Shown piece by piece: positions 40,801 through 55,800 of a stretch of DNA of 64,000 bases (position 1 is its first letter; every line of letters begins with the position of its first letter). The position numbers were made by a program, and so were the translations under genes. A model generated the notes under the pieces. That model saw only the letters and a list, made by a program, of their open reading frames with translations, ran no database searches and was not told the DNA's origin. The stretch comes from Promerops cafer (Eukaryota > Chordata > Aves > Passeriformes > Nectariniidae). The stretch spans positions 310,001-374,000 of the forward strand of contig VZSE01012466.1 of assembly GCA_013398275.1 (NCBI GenBank), given 5' to 3'.

Positions 40801-43800
40801 AGCTTCCTGGCAAGAACCTTGCTGTGAAGTAAAACATGTGCCATGATAACTCCGTGAAATCAAGTGTGCAGATTCAAGGAAGCAGTGGTGAGATGGGCAG
40901 TGGGAGACTGGTTTGTGGTAGCACATTAATTCAGTGCTGTGTAACAGGAATTAGGACTGGTATGATAAGAATATCAGTATGTCATATCTTCTTTTCAGCT
41001 CTAGGAGATTGAAAAGAACTTCTTGATGGGTCTCCAGTAGGCCTTGCTTCTGTCTAAGGATTCCTGTGAAGGATTTAATATAAAGAATCTTTGCTGTTTG
41101 TCTAGAAGTGATTTTTCTAAACGTTTCAAACCCATAATATGTTTTAATGACATTAAGTGTGATTAGGAGAAACCGTGAGGTTTATTTATGCCTGTTTATT
41201 GTCACCCTGATAATCTGAATATAGGCTCTCAAATTTCATGTAAAGTGTGTGAAATGTTGACCAGTCCTCTATAAAAAAATGTGTTTATGAGTAGTTGGAG
41301 AACCTCTGACTTAAGTGGAGTTTTAATTCAAAGGGTACAGATTCCTTAGGAACATAATAGTGCTTGTGTCTTTGGATTTCATTTGATTAACTTTATTCTT
41401 ATGTGGTGGAAGTGACGCATATGCACCACAGTGGTAGATTGCACAAATAAGGGATCTTAAATCTGTTGTATTTGAGCCAATCCAACTGGTAACTGATACA
41501 ATGGTATGATAACTGTCTGACTTCTGTGACTGGCAGAATGATTGCTGTTACTGAGAGAGAGCAGTAGAGCTGCTACTGCTGTAAAAGGTCTGGAATTGCC
41601 ATTTGTCTAATCAAGCTGTAGATTGCACACCAAGTATTTCCAGTATCTGAATGCTTCAGGTGACACATCATTGCTGGCAATATGATTAACAGATTGATCT
41701 TACTTTTAGGGTACTCTGGCACAAGCAGTAAAAAAAGGAGAGTGGATTTTATTGGATGAGATTAACTTGGCTGCAGCAGAGACTTTGGAGTGCCTGAGTG
41801 GTTTATTGGAAGGATCGTCTGGGTCACTGGTTTTACTAGACAGAGGAGACACAGGTACTATTTCTGTGCTTGCTTATGCTGTATCTTCGTATTCAGCTGA
41901 GTTCCCTATCCTCTGTAGCTCAAAATAAGTTGAGATTTACCATTAAAATGAACGTGTGCACAAGAGAGCAATGTGCTCTTTGTAGACTTCATACTTCTTT
42001 GTGAGAGGTCCAAAACACTGGTGTGTTCTCAACAGCACTGTAGGGGCTGCTGTGTAGGAAGTTAACTCCTTTTACAGATGTAAAGATAAAAAACTGCAGT
42101 TGCTAAATGCTGCTCTCAAGAGCTACAGAGAGAGGCAAATGTTGTGTGAGCATCCCAGGCTGGATTTTCTTCCTGGCCGAGGGAAGCACTGGCTATTGTT
42201 CTGAAAGAGACAAAAGGAGCTCCAAATTTAGGGCTCACATAATTTTTGAAACGTTTTGTGTTGTTACAACATCTTGCCACACACAAAAAAAGTCAGGGTT
42301 TCACTTGCCTGTGGCTGTTGGGAAGATGCAGGTACTTCTGATAAAATCACATGGGGTTATTCTCTGAAAATTTTTGACTCTGGCATTTTTAGGAAAATGT
42401 AGTAGTGCAGCAATAGAAAGTTGCCTTAGATAAGATACACCGTATTTAACATATAAATATCCTGTGTTTATCATGAACTTTGTCTTTTATTTCTGTTTTG
42501 CTTTAGAGCCTCTTGTCCGTCACCCTGATTTTCGCTTGTTTGCATGCATGAATCCAGCTACAGATGTTGGAAAGAGAAATCTTCCTCTAGGAATAAGAAA
42601 CAGGTAGGAAATAATGATTTTGGGACAAAATAGTCACTGTCTTTTCCAGAGTTTAATTAGCTTCTTCACTTGACCAGTGAAGAATGCTTTTTCTGAAGCC
42701 TGAGGATGCAAGCCTGAACTCAAATTTACTACCTGTGAGAGATATATGGGGAAGGTTTTTTCGTGAAATGGTGTCAGCAAAATACTTTGGTGAAGTAGCT
42801 GAGCTGTGAGCAAATGGTCCAGCAGTAGTGTAGAGTGTTGTCAGTGGGGCCAGGAAATCATTATTCTTCACAGTTAAGTTGCCAGCACCTGGGAATGCTA
42901 CTGCAGCAGTTTATGCTTCTGATGGGAGTAATAAAGACAGGTAAGTGCTTGATGTCTGTTCAGCAGCCTTTCTCTTAGCTCAGAAGTGTTGATGATCCTT
43001 GCAAAAAGCTGCATATCCTGTCTTGTTCACTCAAAAGGAAGGTGGTTCACATGGTGGTGCGGATGTGATACTCAAAATATTTGATGCGTGGTCTCAAAGC
43101 ATATAAGCTCTGGCAAGGCAACTGGAATTGTGGCAAATCCATTCTTCACTACCATCTACCTATGCACAGATCTCTTGCTTGGTGCAGTTTCCCTCATGAG
43201 TGCCAAAAGTTGCATGTATAGTCCCTTCCCAGATTCATAAACACTGGGCAAGACTGTAGAGATGCACCAGCTATGTGTAACTAGTCATTTGTAGCTACTA
43301 GTGGCAAAGCAAGGCTTTATTGCTATTGACTCTCTTGCAGAATAGTGAAAGAAAGTGAGTGTAATACAGAAGAAAAGAGACTTCAGCATCAGCATAACTT
43401 GCTAAGTTTAAATGGATTTATATTTCTATTTGTCAAAAATACCTACTACTATTTCTCAAAAATAGCTACTGCTGTGTCAGTACTTCATTGTTCAGGCTGC
43501 AACATTTGAGCATCTATTGCAAATTGTTTAAAATTGTAATTTAAGTCATATTGTTCACTTTCAGTCTAAGACATTAAACTAATTCAGATAAATTACTTGA
43601 AAGTATTAGCAATAGCTTATTTTTCAATTGCTCTGGATCTTGAGTCTGTAGCTTTAACAATCAGTGTTCTGTTACTTAAAAATTTAAAGTGTTCTATGCC
43701 ATGAGATTTATATATAACATGATTTTTCAATATGGTCAGGTGTCTTAAGTGTTATAGATTGATATGATTCTTGCAGGTTTACTGAACTTTATGTGGAAGA

Positions 43801-46800
43801 ACTGAGAAATGAAGGAGACTTGCAAATTCTTATAATGGATTATCTGAGAAGCTTGAATGTGAACAAAAATACAGTACAAGGAATTGTGAAGTAAGTTGAC
43901 TGTAATATTTTAAAATTCATGATGAAATAAGTCACAAAAATGAAGTATGTGACTGTAGTCCATAGTTAGACTGCTTTGGGAAACTATAATGCTCCCTATG
44001 CAGCATAGCTCTAGGAAACAGAAGGATGTAGCCATCCATCTTCTTAATTCTGCAGATTTCTGTATTTGTGGGAAGGAGATTTTTATTTTTTTAAATTCAG
44101 AATTGTTTTCTTGGTGGCACCAGTTAAATAGCATTGTTTCAGTCCTCTTTTACATCTGAGCGACTAAAATGGTTTGTTTCTGTAGATAATTCCAAAAGAA
44201 AGTCTTGTGTGTTTGTCTAGAGTTACCTTTCTTTCCCCTAGTGTAAGATGAATTATCTCATGTTTAGAATACTTGGAGTTTATAGTCACTCTCTGTATAT
44301 CGAGCTCTGTCAAAAATATAGTTCTAAAAATGCTCTCTTGCTTTGCTTCACTGACTGTACAGATGGCAGAGCTTGGCGTGGCTTTCATAACCTGGAGCTT
44401 TTAAGAAAAGTAACAGTTGGGGATAAACTGAAGTGTTCATACTTGGGGTTTTATTCCTTGGAGCAATGGTCTGATCAGTAACAGCTCTATGTAACTTTAT
44501 TTTTGCAGCTTTTATTTGTCTGTGAGAAAGGAAGCAGAAACAAAGCTGGTGGATGGAACTGGCCACAGACCTCACTACAGTCTCCGTACCCTGTGCAGGG
44601 CATTGAGATTTGCAGCGTCTAATCCGTGTGGCAGCATAGCGCGCTCCCTCTATGAGGTGATTACCTGTGCTGGCGTTTGTTTCAGTGTGTATTCACTGCA
44701 GAGGTTGTTTGGGCAAAGGATAGTCTTCTCTAAGTTCACTATTGAACAGAGATGGTTCTTTAATCTGTATGTTTTTTCCGTATTTTTCATGTTTATCACG
44801 GAAAATAATTCTTCTTCTTAGGGCTTCTGTTTGAGTTTCCTGACACAGCTTGACAGAGGTTCTCACCCGGTGGTTCAAAAGCTAATTTGCCAGCATATAG
44901 TCTCTGGCAACATCAAAAGCCTTCTCAAGCAGGTAGGCAACTAAGATTATGAAGAGTTGTCTAGTATTTGAAGTGGAATTTATTTTGAGTTGTCTTCTCT
45001 CCTTTTTTTTCCTCTACATTTTGTTCTTGCCATTCTGTTTTTCATTTTACAAAGTTAAGAACTAGAAAAAATTAATACCATTCTTTTGTAGTTTTTTACT
45101 TTGCTCTATTGTTGATATATTAGCTGGTTTACTTGTTAATTTGAAAAAATATGGAAGCCTGACTCACTAAAGCACTGTGGAGTGTGGGCAGCTTAATGCA
45201 GTGGCTCCAACTGTAAAGCGTTCACGGACTATGGAGGAGCTTTCTCAGGCTTTATATTTTTAGACTCTGAATGCAAAACATATGGATATGGAGAAGCATC
45301 TGTGCTTTGTCTCTTATGGGAAAGGAAGAATGTCACTAGTGCTGGGAACCCAGCATGAGTTTGCATGGGGGATGGGGAAGCCAGTTAAAGAGATGGGTAT
45401 TTGTTTCAAAAGAAACCTTTTCATACTGGAAAATGTGTATAAATGTATAAAAAAGATTAAAGCAAAGTTCCTGCTTGTAAATGCCCTTCAAAATTCAGTG
45501 CTAAGACTCTTGAGACATTTTAATCTTCATGCCACTGCACTGGCAAAGATTTCTGCTTCATAACCCTGAAATAATCTGGTCAGGTTTATCCTGTAATTTG
45601 CATTCTGTGACAAGGAGACAGTGCTTACTGCAGGAGTGCTCAGGGATTAATTTAAAATTACTTTAGAGAATATGTAGCAGTAGTGTAACAATAGTTGTTT
45701 TCATTAGCAAATTGAAACCCATCTGTATTATCTGTTATTTCTGTCATGTCTCCTTAGCAAATACCAAAACCTCAAGGCGGGAGCTTTATACTTATAGAAG
45801 GGTACTGGATTTCAGCTGGGGACAAAGAACCTACAGTAGATGAGAGTTATGTTCTCACCCCTTCAGTTAAGCTTAATCTGAAAGACATTGTCAGGGTTGT
45901 GTCTGCAGGGTAAGTGTTTCAACTTTTTAATTAAAAATTAAGTTAAATATGTTTGTTTAGGCCTTGAGTTGTTGGTGCCCCTGTAATCTTTATTGTTTGG
46001 ATGAATAATGCCTATTTTCCTTCTACTTTACAGTTAACTTTTCATTATAGAGTGGCTTGAAATTTATACATGTGTTTCTTGTTTCCCTAAGCCATCTTAC
46101 TGCCATATTTAGTTTTATTTAAATTCTGATCTAGAAATCTGCAGTTAGAATTATCTGCTTATTTTGCACTGCCATGCAAAGCTTCATGGGTACCTGTTAG
46201 CACTTGGGAGTAAAGATACTTGTATTTCCCTGTTAGTGTGTGATCTTGGATACCTCAAATGAGTTAAGTGTTGGTGTTTTGACAGTGTGATTTAACAATG
46301 TTGACATTTTGTGTGTGAGAAAGACTCAGGTCATGCTTCTAACCCACTGTTTTGGTCATGGCTTTTAGAACTCATCCAGTACTGATTCAAGGAGAGACCT
46401 CTGTTGGTAAAACCAGTTTAATTCGCTGGTTGGCTGCTGCTACTGGGAATCACTGTGTAAGGATTAACAACCATGAGCATACTGATATCCAAGAATATAT
46501 TGGCTGTTACACATCAGATGCCTCCGGAAAGTTGGTATTTAAGGAAGGTAAGTGAGCGTGTTCTATATACTCCAAATTCTTGTCTCATTTCAGTGGCTGA
46601 GTTTTTTTTTCTTTTCTGATTAGCTTGTCTGGTTTGTTACAATGGAGAGATGACCTGTCATAAAGTTAGGAGTTGCACTTTAACGATAATCACTTGTGTG
46701 AATTTCAGTGAATTCTGAAAAGTTCATGTCTGTCTCATCATGCTTGTCCTATTGGACCTAAAGATGATAAGCCAACAACTTAAAAAATACTGTTTCTTCC

Positions 46801-49800
46801 TTCTCTGGATTAGTGTTTATCCTGAATGAAATGGGTTGCTCAAAGTATCTGAGTGCATGCTTCTGTTACATTTGCTTTATAAGATTTTTAACTAGGAATT
46901 TTTCTGTTCCCCCCCAAGGCATTCTCATAGATGCAATGAGAAAGGGCTACTGGATCGTTCTGGATGAATTGAATTTGGCTCCCACTGATGTTCTGGAGGC
47001 TCTCAACCGCTTGTTGGATGATAACAGAGAGCTCTTCATTACTGAGACTCAGGAAGTTGTCAAAGCTCACCCTCGCTTCATGCTGTTTGCCACACAGAAC
47101 CCTCCAGGTCTCTATGGTGGCAGAAAGGTCTGTATGATCTATTCCTTTTGGGTAGCTAAGACTTTAGGGAATTAATCTCTCTCATACATCAAGTGTGATG
47201 TGAAAATGTTTTGATGTGTAGCATCATGAATCTCTCAAGAGGGAGAGAGTTGAGGTGGCTGTGGACTGTCAGTATAGCTGGGCTCTGTTTAGGTGAGTTG
47301 CTTGTTTCATGGATACAGAATTTTTCATTAATTTAGGTAGTTGATATTTAAGCGATTTAGTGCACTGGAGTTCATGTTTATTATACTTGAATTAGCATTT
47401 CTTGTCCAAGAGCACTGGAAAAGAGATTCTAGTTAGGCTATAGAAGTCCATTTTGAACTGGTTTTTGTCTGGAATAGGTAATTTTCTTCATAGTGACTGG
47501 TATGGTGCTGTGTTTTGGATTTGTGATCAAAACAGTGTTGGTAGCACAGGGATGTCTTAGTTATTGCTGGGCAGTGCTTGCACAAGGCCTTTTCTGCTTC
47601 TCACACTGCCCCACCTACTTGTGGAATAGGTGGGGAGTGCACAAGAAGCTGTGAGGGGACACAGCTGGGACAGCTGACCCCAGCTGCCCAAAGGGATGTT
47701 CCATGTCATATGACATTGTGCTCAGCAGTCGAAACTGAGGGGAGGAGGAGGAAGAAGGGGAGTTTAGTGTTTGTTTCTGTAAATAACACTGTTGTGTGAT
47801 GAAGCCCTTATTTCTTGGAGATGGCTGAATACCTGCCTATTGATGTGAAGTGGTGAATGAATGAATTGCTAATTTTGCTTTGCTTGCACATGCACCTTTT
47901 GCTTTACCTATGAAACTGTCTCAGCCTAAAAGTTTTATCACTTTTAGCCTTCCAATTCTCCCGTTGTAGGGAGAGTGAGCCTGTGGCTTTGTAATGCTTA
48001 GCTGCCTATGCCCTTAAAACACCCAATCCATTTTACAGCTTTTGTCCTCATCCATCCTGTCTCTTATGCTTTCTTTCAATGTTGATGTGTATGTGTTAAT
48101 TTGTATGCTGTGACACTATCCTTATTTCTTTTGGATGTGTAGGGGAAGATCTATGAGCAATATCAAAGGAAAAAGTTCAAGCAGTAGTGTGGTCTCATAT
48201 TTTAGGTTTTGTCCAGAGCCTTCAGAAATCGTTTTGTGGAGCTGCATTTTGATGAACTGCCAAGTGCTGAACTGGAAACCATCCTGCACAAGCGATGCAG
48301 TTTGCCACCTTCTTACTGCAGCAAGCTTGTCAAAGTCATGTTAGATCTGCAAGTATGAGAGTCTTTTTTCTTTTAGTGTAAAAAATGCAAACATACTTCA
48401 AAGTAACGTGACAGAAATTCCTTCAGTGGGGAGGTATTGTTAGCTGAAGGATATTTAAAATCCTAAATCATGTAGAGAACCCACCAAGGTACTAATTTCA
48501 GTGGTTAAGGCTAAGACTAGGGAAAGTGATGTCAGATTTGAGAGAAAGCTGGGAGCAACAACAAAAAAAAAACCAAAAAAAGACAAAAATAAAACCCTAG
48601 CAAAAAAAAACCCCAAAAAACAAACCAAAAAACCAGACACCTTGGGAATTATCCCTTGCTCTGGAGCCAAAATACGGTGTTGGATTTGTAGGGGTCTTTG
48701 GGTCGTGTGAAATTTGGTATTATTTTTAAGCAGCAATTTTGGATATGTTCAGACACTCCTGTATTCAACAGACATTTGACACATAGTATGTAGCTGAAAC
48801 TACCTCATATTTAAAAGCAATTACTGCAGCACAAACTGGATTTTGTTTTATTCCAAGTACCTATTTTATTCTTTGGGTTTTTTTTAAATTATTGTCATCT
48901 AAGTTATTTCATTCCTGGTGCTCATCAAATACCTGCCTAAAAGGAAGTTAGTGTTTAGGAGCTGTGACTCTACTGGACTTATTTTTGTAGTTACTCATAG
49001 AATTTTCTTGTTGCAATGTTATTGCAGAGAGTGGTGATTAGCTTTGCTTGAAGTATTTGGACAGGTTGGTGAGAAAATACCTCTCATTTTGTTCTTGTGA
49101 CAGTCCTACCGCAGAGGTTCCACGGTGTTTGCTGGGAAGCATGGGTTCATTACCCTGCGGGATCTGTTCCGCTGGGCTGAAAGGTACAGGCTGGCAGAAC
49201 AGCTGCAGAAGGACTATGACTGGCTTCAGCACTTAGCAAATGATGGTGAGCTCTGCTGCCCCAGCTTTTTAAAGTGTCTGTAGAATGGCTTTCCAGCCCC
49301 ACTTCTTAAGTGTAAATTTTTTGTTGCTGATTACCCAGGTAGTAACTGCTTTCTCTCTCCCTCTGTTTTGTAGGTTTTATGCTTCTGGCAGGCAGAGTCA
49401 GGAAACAGGAGGAGGTGGATGTTATTCAAAATGTCATTGAAAAACACTTCAAGAAAAAAATATATCCTGAGTCTCTCTTCTCACGGGAAAGTGTCAAAAA
49501 GCTACTGGGTGAGTTTCCTAGAGGGACCCCACTGGTAGATCTCTAGACGTGACTGAAGCTGATGGATTGCTTTGTGTTGTGCAGCTAAGTCTTCCACGTG
49601 GATGTCAGTGATGGACAGAGATTTTAACCATGTTGTCTGGACTCAAGGGATGAGGAGACTTGCCATTCTGGTGGGACGAGCCCTGGAGTTTGGTGAACCA
49701 GTATTGCTGGTGGGAGACACTGGGTAATCTTGCTTTTTATGGTGTTCTTGGTAGTGCTGTACTGGCTGCTGAGCTGGAGACAAAGTGATTGTGTGGGCTT

Positions 49801-52800
49801 CAGTGCTGCTTTGATCTGATTTGGGACATTTGAGCCTGTCTCATGGCAGACTTGCAGCTGCTGTTTTTCACAGTTCCTTTTGGAGGGGAAGCAGATGCAT
49901 CTCATTTAACCTGTGTCTTTGATGGGTTTATCTGCACTGTGTAACTACATAGAAGTTATATAGAAGTAGTAAAATGAAAGTGAACTGACTTCTGTCCCCA
50001 GCTTTACAAGGTGCGCTGTAGAATCTCACTGAGCCTCACGGGAGTGGCTGCTTTTGGGGTATTGTGACATTTTTCTCTTTGAGAGCACATTCAATTTGCA
50101 TGTTTTATGAGCTTGAGTATAGTCTTGCTACCACTTCTCCACCTCATGCTGGAGGAGGTCGTGGAAGTAGTTACTGTCTGCTCTTGTGCTGGTTATAAAT
50201 TTGTAGAGTAAATTTTTATGGAAGAGAAGGAAAGAAAAATGCAAGAAAGAAGAGAAGGAAAATTTACTTGGGTAGTAAATGAAAACTAGATACTCAGCAG
50301 TTTATTCCCTCAGACTTAGGCTTGGTCTAGACATGTAGCATTTCCAGTTCAGGGAAATGTTAGGCTGGTTGAGTATCTGTAAGGGCAAGCTGAAATAAAT
50401 TTGACTTTGAACATGCAGAAATCCATCAATGCAGCTATTGATTTGAATTTAATTAAAGGCCTCTTGTGCAAGCAACAGTTGTGCCAAAAATGGCTTCACT
50501 TTGCATACATTTCTTTCAAGGAAAGGAGCAGAAGAAAATTTGCATGTTGGGCTTTTGCCTCATACCTCTTCAGTGAAAGTATGAATCCTGTCCAAAGCGA
50601 GCTGATTGTTTGGTTTTGCTTCTTTTTTTAATTCATCCTTTTCAATTAAATTACTTGGTTGCAGGTGTGGTAAAACTACCATTTGTCAGATATTTGCAGC
50701 ATTAGCAGATCAGAAGCTGTACTCAGTGAATTGCCACCTGCACATGGAGACATCAGACTTCCTGGGAGGGCTGCGACCAGTCAGGCAGAGGTCCAAGGAC
50801 CAGGTTTGTCTTGCACCAGTAATACCTTGGATGATGTGACAATGGAAGTAAAAAGTAGCAGTTATGACTTCTGACTTTCTTATCCATTTCTTAGGAGGAA
50901 TCTGATGGTTCTAGACTCTTTGAGTGGTGTGATGGACCTCTTGTTTTAGCAATGAAGGAGGAGGGTTTTTTCCTCCTTGATGAGATTTCTTTAGCTGATG
51001 ATTCTGTACTAGAGCGACTTAACAGGTATGTCTGAAATGTGGTAGTACTAAGCATCCTCAATGTGTCTGTTCATTATCCAAACATGAGTGGGGTAAATCT
51101 AACTTCTTTTAGGCACATTTGTTTCTTGGCTTAGGTGGGCTGCTCTCTTGCGGAAAAAGACAATGGTACAAATAAAACTTGAAAGTAAAATCTCTAGTTT
51201 ACCATCTGCTGTATTAATATTTTAAGCCTGTCAGTGAGTTCTTGAAATTATGCATCTTGTCAAATCCCAGGAACAAAATCTAGTTATTCCCCTCTTGTGT
51301 GTGTGTGTGTGTGTGTGTGTGTAAAGAAAACCCCCAGAACAACTAAAATATAAATTCAGTTTCATTATCTGTTTGCAGCAGTATCCCTCATTTTACTCTT
51401 TTCTGTTACCCATTATATTGTGTAAAGGAAAGTTTATCCAGGCCAATTAATGTGATTTTCCTTTTTAAGTGATCTTTTGAAATGTAGAACAAAATTTAAG
51501 CAATAGTTTTTAACCTTCTCTCTAGTGTTCTTGAAGCTGAAAAGACATTGGTACTTGCTGAAAAAGGTGGTCAAGATGATGAGGAGAATGAAGTAGAACT
51601 ATTAGTTGCAGGAAAGAAATTCCGTATCCTTGCGACCATGAACCCAGGAGGTGACTTTGGGAAAAAAGAGGTAAATGTCAAAACATCTGAAATACAGCAT
51701 GCATCTTCTGGTCAATACTGACCATTAAGTGGTTGGAGGTGCAATGCAAAAATGCATAATGCCAATTCTGACATCCAGTGCTTTCTAGTTGGCATCTGCT
51801 TCGTCGTTCTAAAGGAGGATTGGGGTGAATCTGTTTTCTGCCTCTTCTGTGGGCTGGCACTTTGGTGTTATAAATGAATACTAAGCAAAATGTCAAAGGA
51901 AGCTTCGGGCCTCTAAATACCCTAGTTAGGCTTGATACATAGAATATTCAAGTACAGGAACTGTGACTTGTGAAGCAAGTAAATCCAGCTCTCTGGGATA
52001 GTACAAAGTTGCATAGCAGATTTTTCTCCCTAATGCTATTCAGAAAGTGGTGGCCATCTTGTGTTTCTTAGTGAATAGTGAACATCACATCCCAAAAAAG
52101 CTTTTTCATTAAATGAAAAAAAAGTGTTTCTGAAGTTGAGAATTAAGTAATTTAAAACATGTTAAAGAAAACCCATAAGACAACAAAACCCTACAGCTTT
52201 TAAGCAGTGTTGGAAGCTAGGTTTATAAAAAAGAACCAGAAGCTCTTTTACTCAGAAGAAGATGGGTACTCCATTTAAAGTGGTTTCTGGAGTAGAGAAC
52301 AATTCATTGAAATCATGTGTATAAACAGGATTTATTTCTGGATTGCATTTGTGCTACTAATTTTTGTTTGAGAAATTCAGCCAAGGAAGAGAGGAATTAA
52401 AGAAGCGAGTTGTAATTGAAGCTAAATTTCCATGTGGTGGTTTACTTCTCTAAGCAAAGGGAGATTACCCTTTGCTTAGAGAAGATTACAAAGGGAGAGC
52501 CTTTGTTTGATACATGGTGTCCTAAAATGAAATAGAGCTTTGGTGCTTGCAACCCAGTTCAGTTTCTTCCCATATGCTTTTGAACTTTCTTTAGCACCCA
52601 TTTCCTGCATTGATGCCACTACTAGAAGTCTTAAAAATCCTCCTTCTTTCGAAGATTTTCTTACAAAGTGTTTCTGTCTAAATTAGAAGGAAAGCTCTGT
52701 CTTGTTCACTTTATTTGTTGTTTGCAAGTACAGTGACTACAAGGCTGTTGTTAACTGACCTTTAGGGAAGATGATGTAATGAATCTTTAATTGCTCTGTC

Positions 52801-55800
52801 ACTCTGCTTGTTTGCAGCTTTCCCCTGCACTGCGCAACAGATTTACAGAAATATGGTGTCCACAGAGCAATGGCCGGGATGATTTGATACAGATTGTAAA
52901 ACACAATCTTCACCCAGGATTGTCTCTCGGTGCAATAAACCACGAGGGTAGGTATTTCTGTGTGTTAGTATTCAAATATTGCTAAGCAAATAAGGAGTTT
53001 GGGGGCTGCCAACCTTTCCTCAGAATGTATGCCACTGTCACCCTTTTTCTGATACATTTCTCCCTGAGGACAGTATGAGATATTCTGGACTTTGTTCTTC
53101 CTTCACTGTGTATGTTATATGTCTAGCCAGAAGTGAGTTCAAGGCTGTGTTTACTTCACCATCCAGGTAGTTGAACTATCCCCAGCCCTTCAGTGTCCCA
53201 GCTTGATTTTAATGTAGAGTGTTGATAGAACTGGCATTTCGCTTTCTGCCAGCAGCTTCACTGTTAGTATTAGTCACTTGATGCTGTCTTCTTACCTGAA
53301 TTTAAAAGGACCTGTAACAGCAGCTCAGGCAGGAGCTTTCTTTTCTCTTACTCTGTTTCTAGGATAGAGTGTACTCATCCACATTGCTCATGCAGCTGTA
53401 CCTACTTTGAAGATGTTTTTACAACAGTGTAGTAGACCTGACCAAAAAAATTGTAACTCAAATTTATTTGGGTTTGTTTTGTTTCAAAATGGGTTTTTTT
53501 TTAATGCTTTTTTTTAGGGGCAGACATAGCAGAACTCATGATGGACTTTGTTGAATGGCTGACGAATCAAGAGTTTGGTCGCCAGTGCATTCTCAGTGTG
53601 AGAGACATCTTGGCCTGGGTTAACTTTATGAATGTCATGGCAGAGGATGAGTCAAGCTCTGCCAAGGGATGCAGCAGTCTTAGCATTTCTCCAGGGATGT
53701 CTTTTATCCATGCTGCATGTTTGGTGTATATTGATGGAATAGGATCAGGTAAGTCTTCAGTGCTCATTTGATTGCAGAAAATATGAAACTGTGTATTTGT
53801 ATTAATATTTTTAGTCAAATGCAAACAGAATGCTTTGGGGCAGCATGGGACTCTTCTAGGAGAAGTTTTCACTTCCATTTGACAACCTCCTGTACGTCGT
53901 GTGCCTTTTTTGTGTATCAGTAGCAAGAGTTTGAGTAATAGAGCAAGCTGAAGTAAATTAGAGGGATTAATGATATCACAAAGGTTAGCACTGTAATTAA
54001 GAAAACTTGTGTTTTTTATTGAGTGTTCTGAACTGATACAGTACTTGAGCATGTGAGCACATATTATGCTCTCTATCCCCCACTCCACATGTCAGCATGT
54101 CTGTGCTGGCCTGTACCACGCCCATAGCTGAGAATGCATCTTTGTGTGTTTGGCTGCTGGCCCAGCTGATAAATAGTAGATAAGGGAGAGGAGGAAAAGT
54201 GGAAGGCACAAGAAATGCCAGAAAAGAAAGCCTGGGGAGCCTATGGCACGGGATCAGGGTGATTGTGATAGTAGAAGAAAGGGGGTTGGAAATACGGTGT
54301 CTTTAGTTCTGTTTCTCACAGACCAATCTGTCTATGGTAAATAGTACTGGAAGCACTGTCAAGCAAAAACATTAAAATAAAATATAAACCTGCATGCACA
54401 TGAAGGGATTGAGTTTCTTGTCCTAAGTTGAATGTGCCTAGTTATGTTTTGAAGCACGCTTAACTTTCTTCATTACAGGTACAACATCCTGCTCAGCTGA
54501 TACAGCTTTATTAGCTCGTGAGAAATGCCTGACATTCTTACATGAGAAAATGAGTCAATTCTTTGAGCTGACTGATTATCAGAAGAATGAACTAAAGATT
54601 TATGACAGAACAAAGGAAAAAGAGTTTGTATGGATGGACAACTTTATGGGAATTCACCCATTTTTTATTCCAAGAGGCAAGAGACTGTGGGAGTGGGTGA
54701 CATGTATTCTGTGATTTTTATTTTCAGTAGTTTTGTTATTCACTAAATCTAAGTAGGATACCTGAACCATCATAGAACAATTTATTTGTTCTTAAGCTTT
54801 AGAAAAATGCCTTTTCTGCCTCCAAGTGTCTAGATTGCAACTCAGTCGCATTTATTAAGACATGTCTGTTCATTCCCTTTTTTCATTACTTCTTAATCCT
54901 TAATAGCCTAATTTTCATAGACTTTTTTTTGGTGTAACAAAGCTTTTCTTTAATTTTGAATTGCAATTTTCTGTCACTTTTGCATGCTCAGAATGCCTGT
55001 TAACTTCCACTAACTAAAGCTGCAGCTCATCCTGGCCCTTGTGCAAAGCATGGAAGGCAGGGGTCCTGGGTACAAAGCTAAACAGAATGGAGGTTAATGC
55101 CATGCCTTTCTCTAGACTCTCAAAGATTTGCTACAGTTCTGGCAAAATTCTTCAGTGTCTGCATTTCAGTTCCTCATTGGACAAAAAAATGCAAATGAAA
55201 CTAGCAGAACACTGCTTCTTACCTTTAAAATACCATAACAGGACTAAAAAGTGATGACTCTGAGCTTTCTAACTCAGCTGGTTAGTTTTTAGACCTATGT
55301 GTTCCTAATGCTGTATTAATTGTTCATATTTGAACTTTCTGGCATTCGTGGATTGTGTTAGTCATGCCAATTGTACAAAGTAACCCTTTTTTGTAAATTG
55401 CTTAATTCCCCTCTGCTGATCAGTTCACAAAAAGAATCTCTTTGGATTCTTTTCATACTAAACAGGTATCAGTTTGTGTAGGATGCACTGGTGATTAATA
55501 TCTTATATACATGAGCAATGCTGTATTACACATTTGGGGGAATGATGTCCGAGGAGCTATACTGGGTGGAATTTGGCAGACAAACTCTGTGCTCTCTCCC
55601 CACTGTATGCCATAATAACAGTAAAGGAGAAGCAAACTTTTAATTAAGGGGATGTTCCTTCACAGAACTGGCAGTGTATGGAACAGATTAATATGTTAAT
55701 CTGGAGCATGACTGGATTATATCCCTCGGTGTCAGTTTTTCAAGAGCTGGTTTTGAGTTTTAGATCCACATGACTGAAGTGCAAGAACACACATTCTTTC

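Noticed and set aside
45282..45563. A 93-residue open frame in MDN1 intron 22.
   Set aside because: Unrecognised, with no flanking splice signals that would fit the MDN1 phase; taken as chance.
54677..54697. A GT donor downstream of the GC donor of exon 35.
   Set aside because: gtgggag and gtgaca leave the wrong phase for exon 36 and would break the conserved FIPRGPVL junction.
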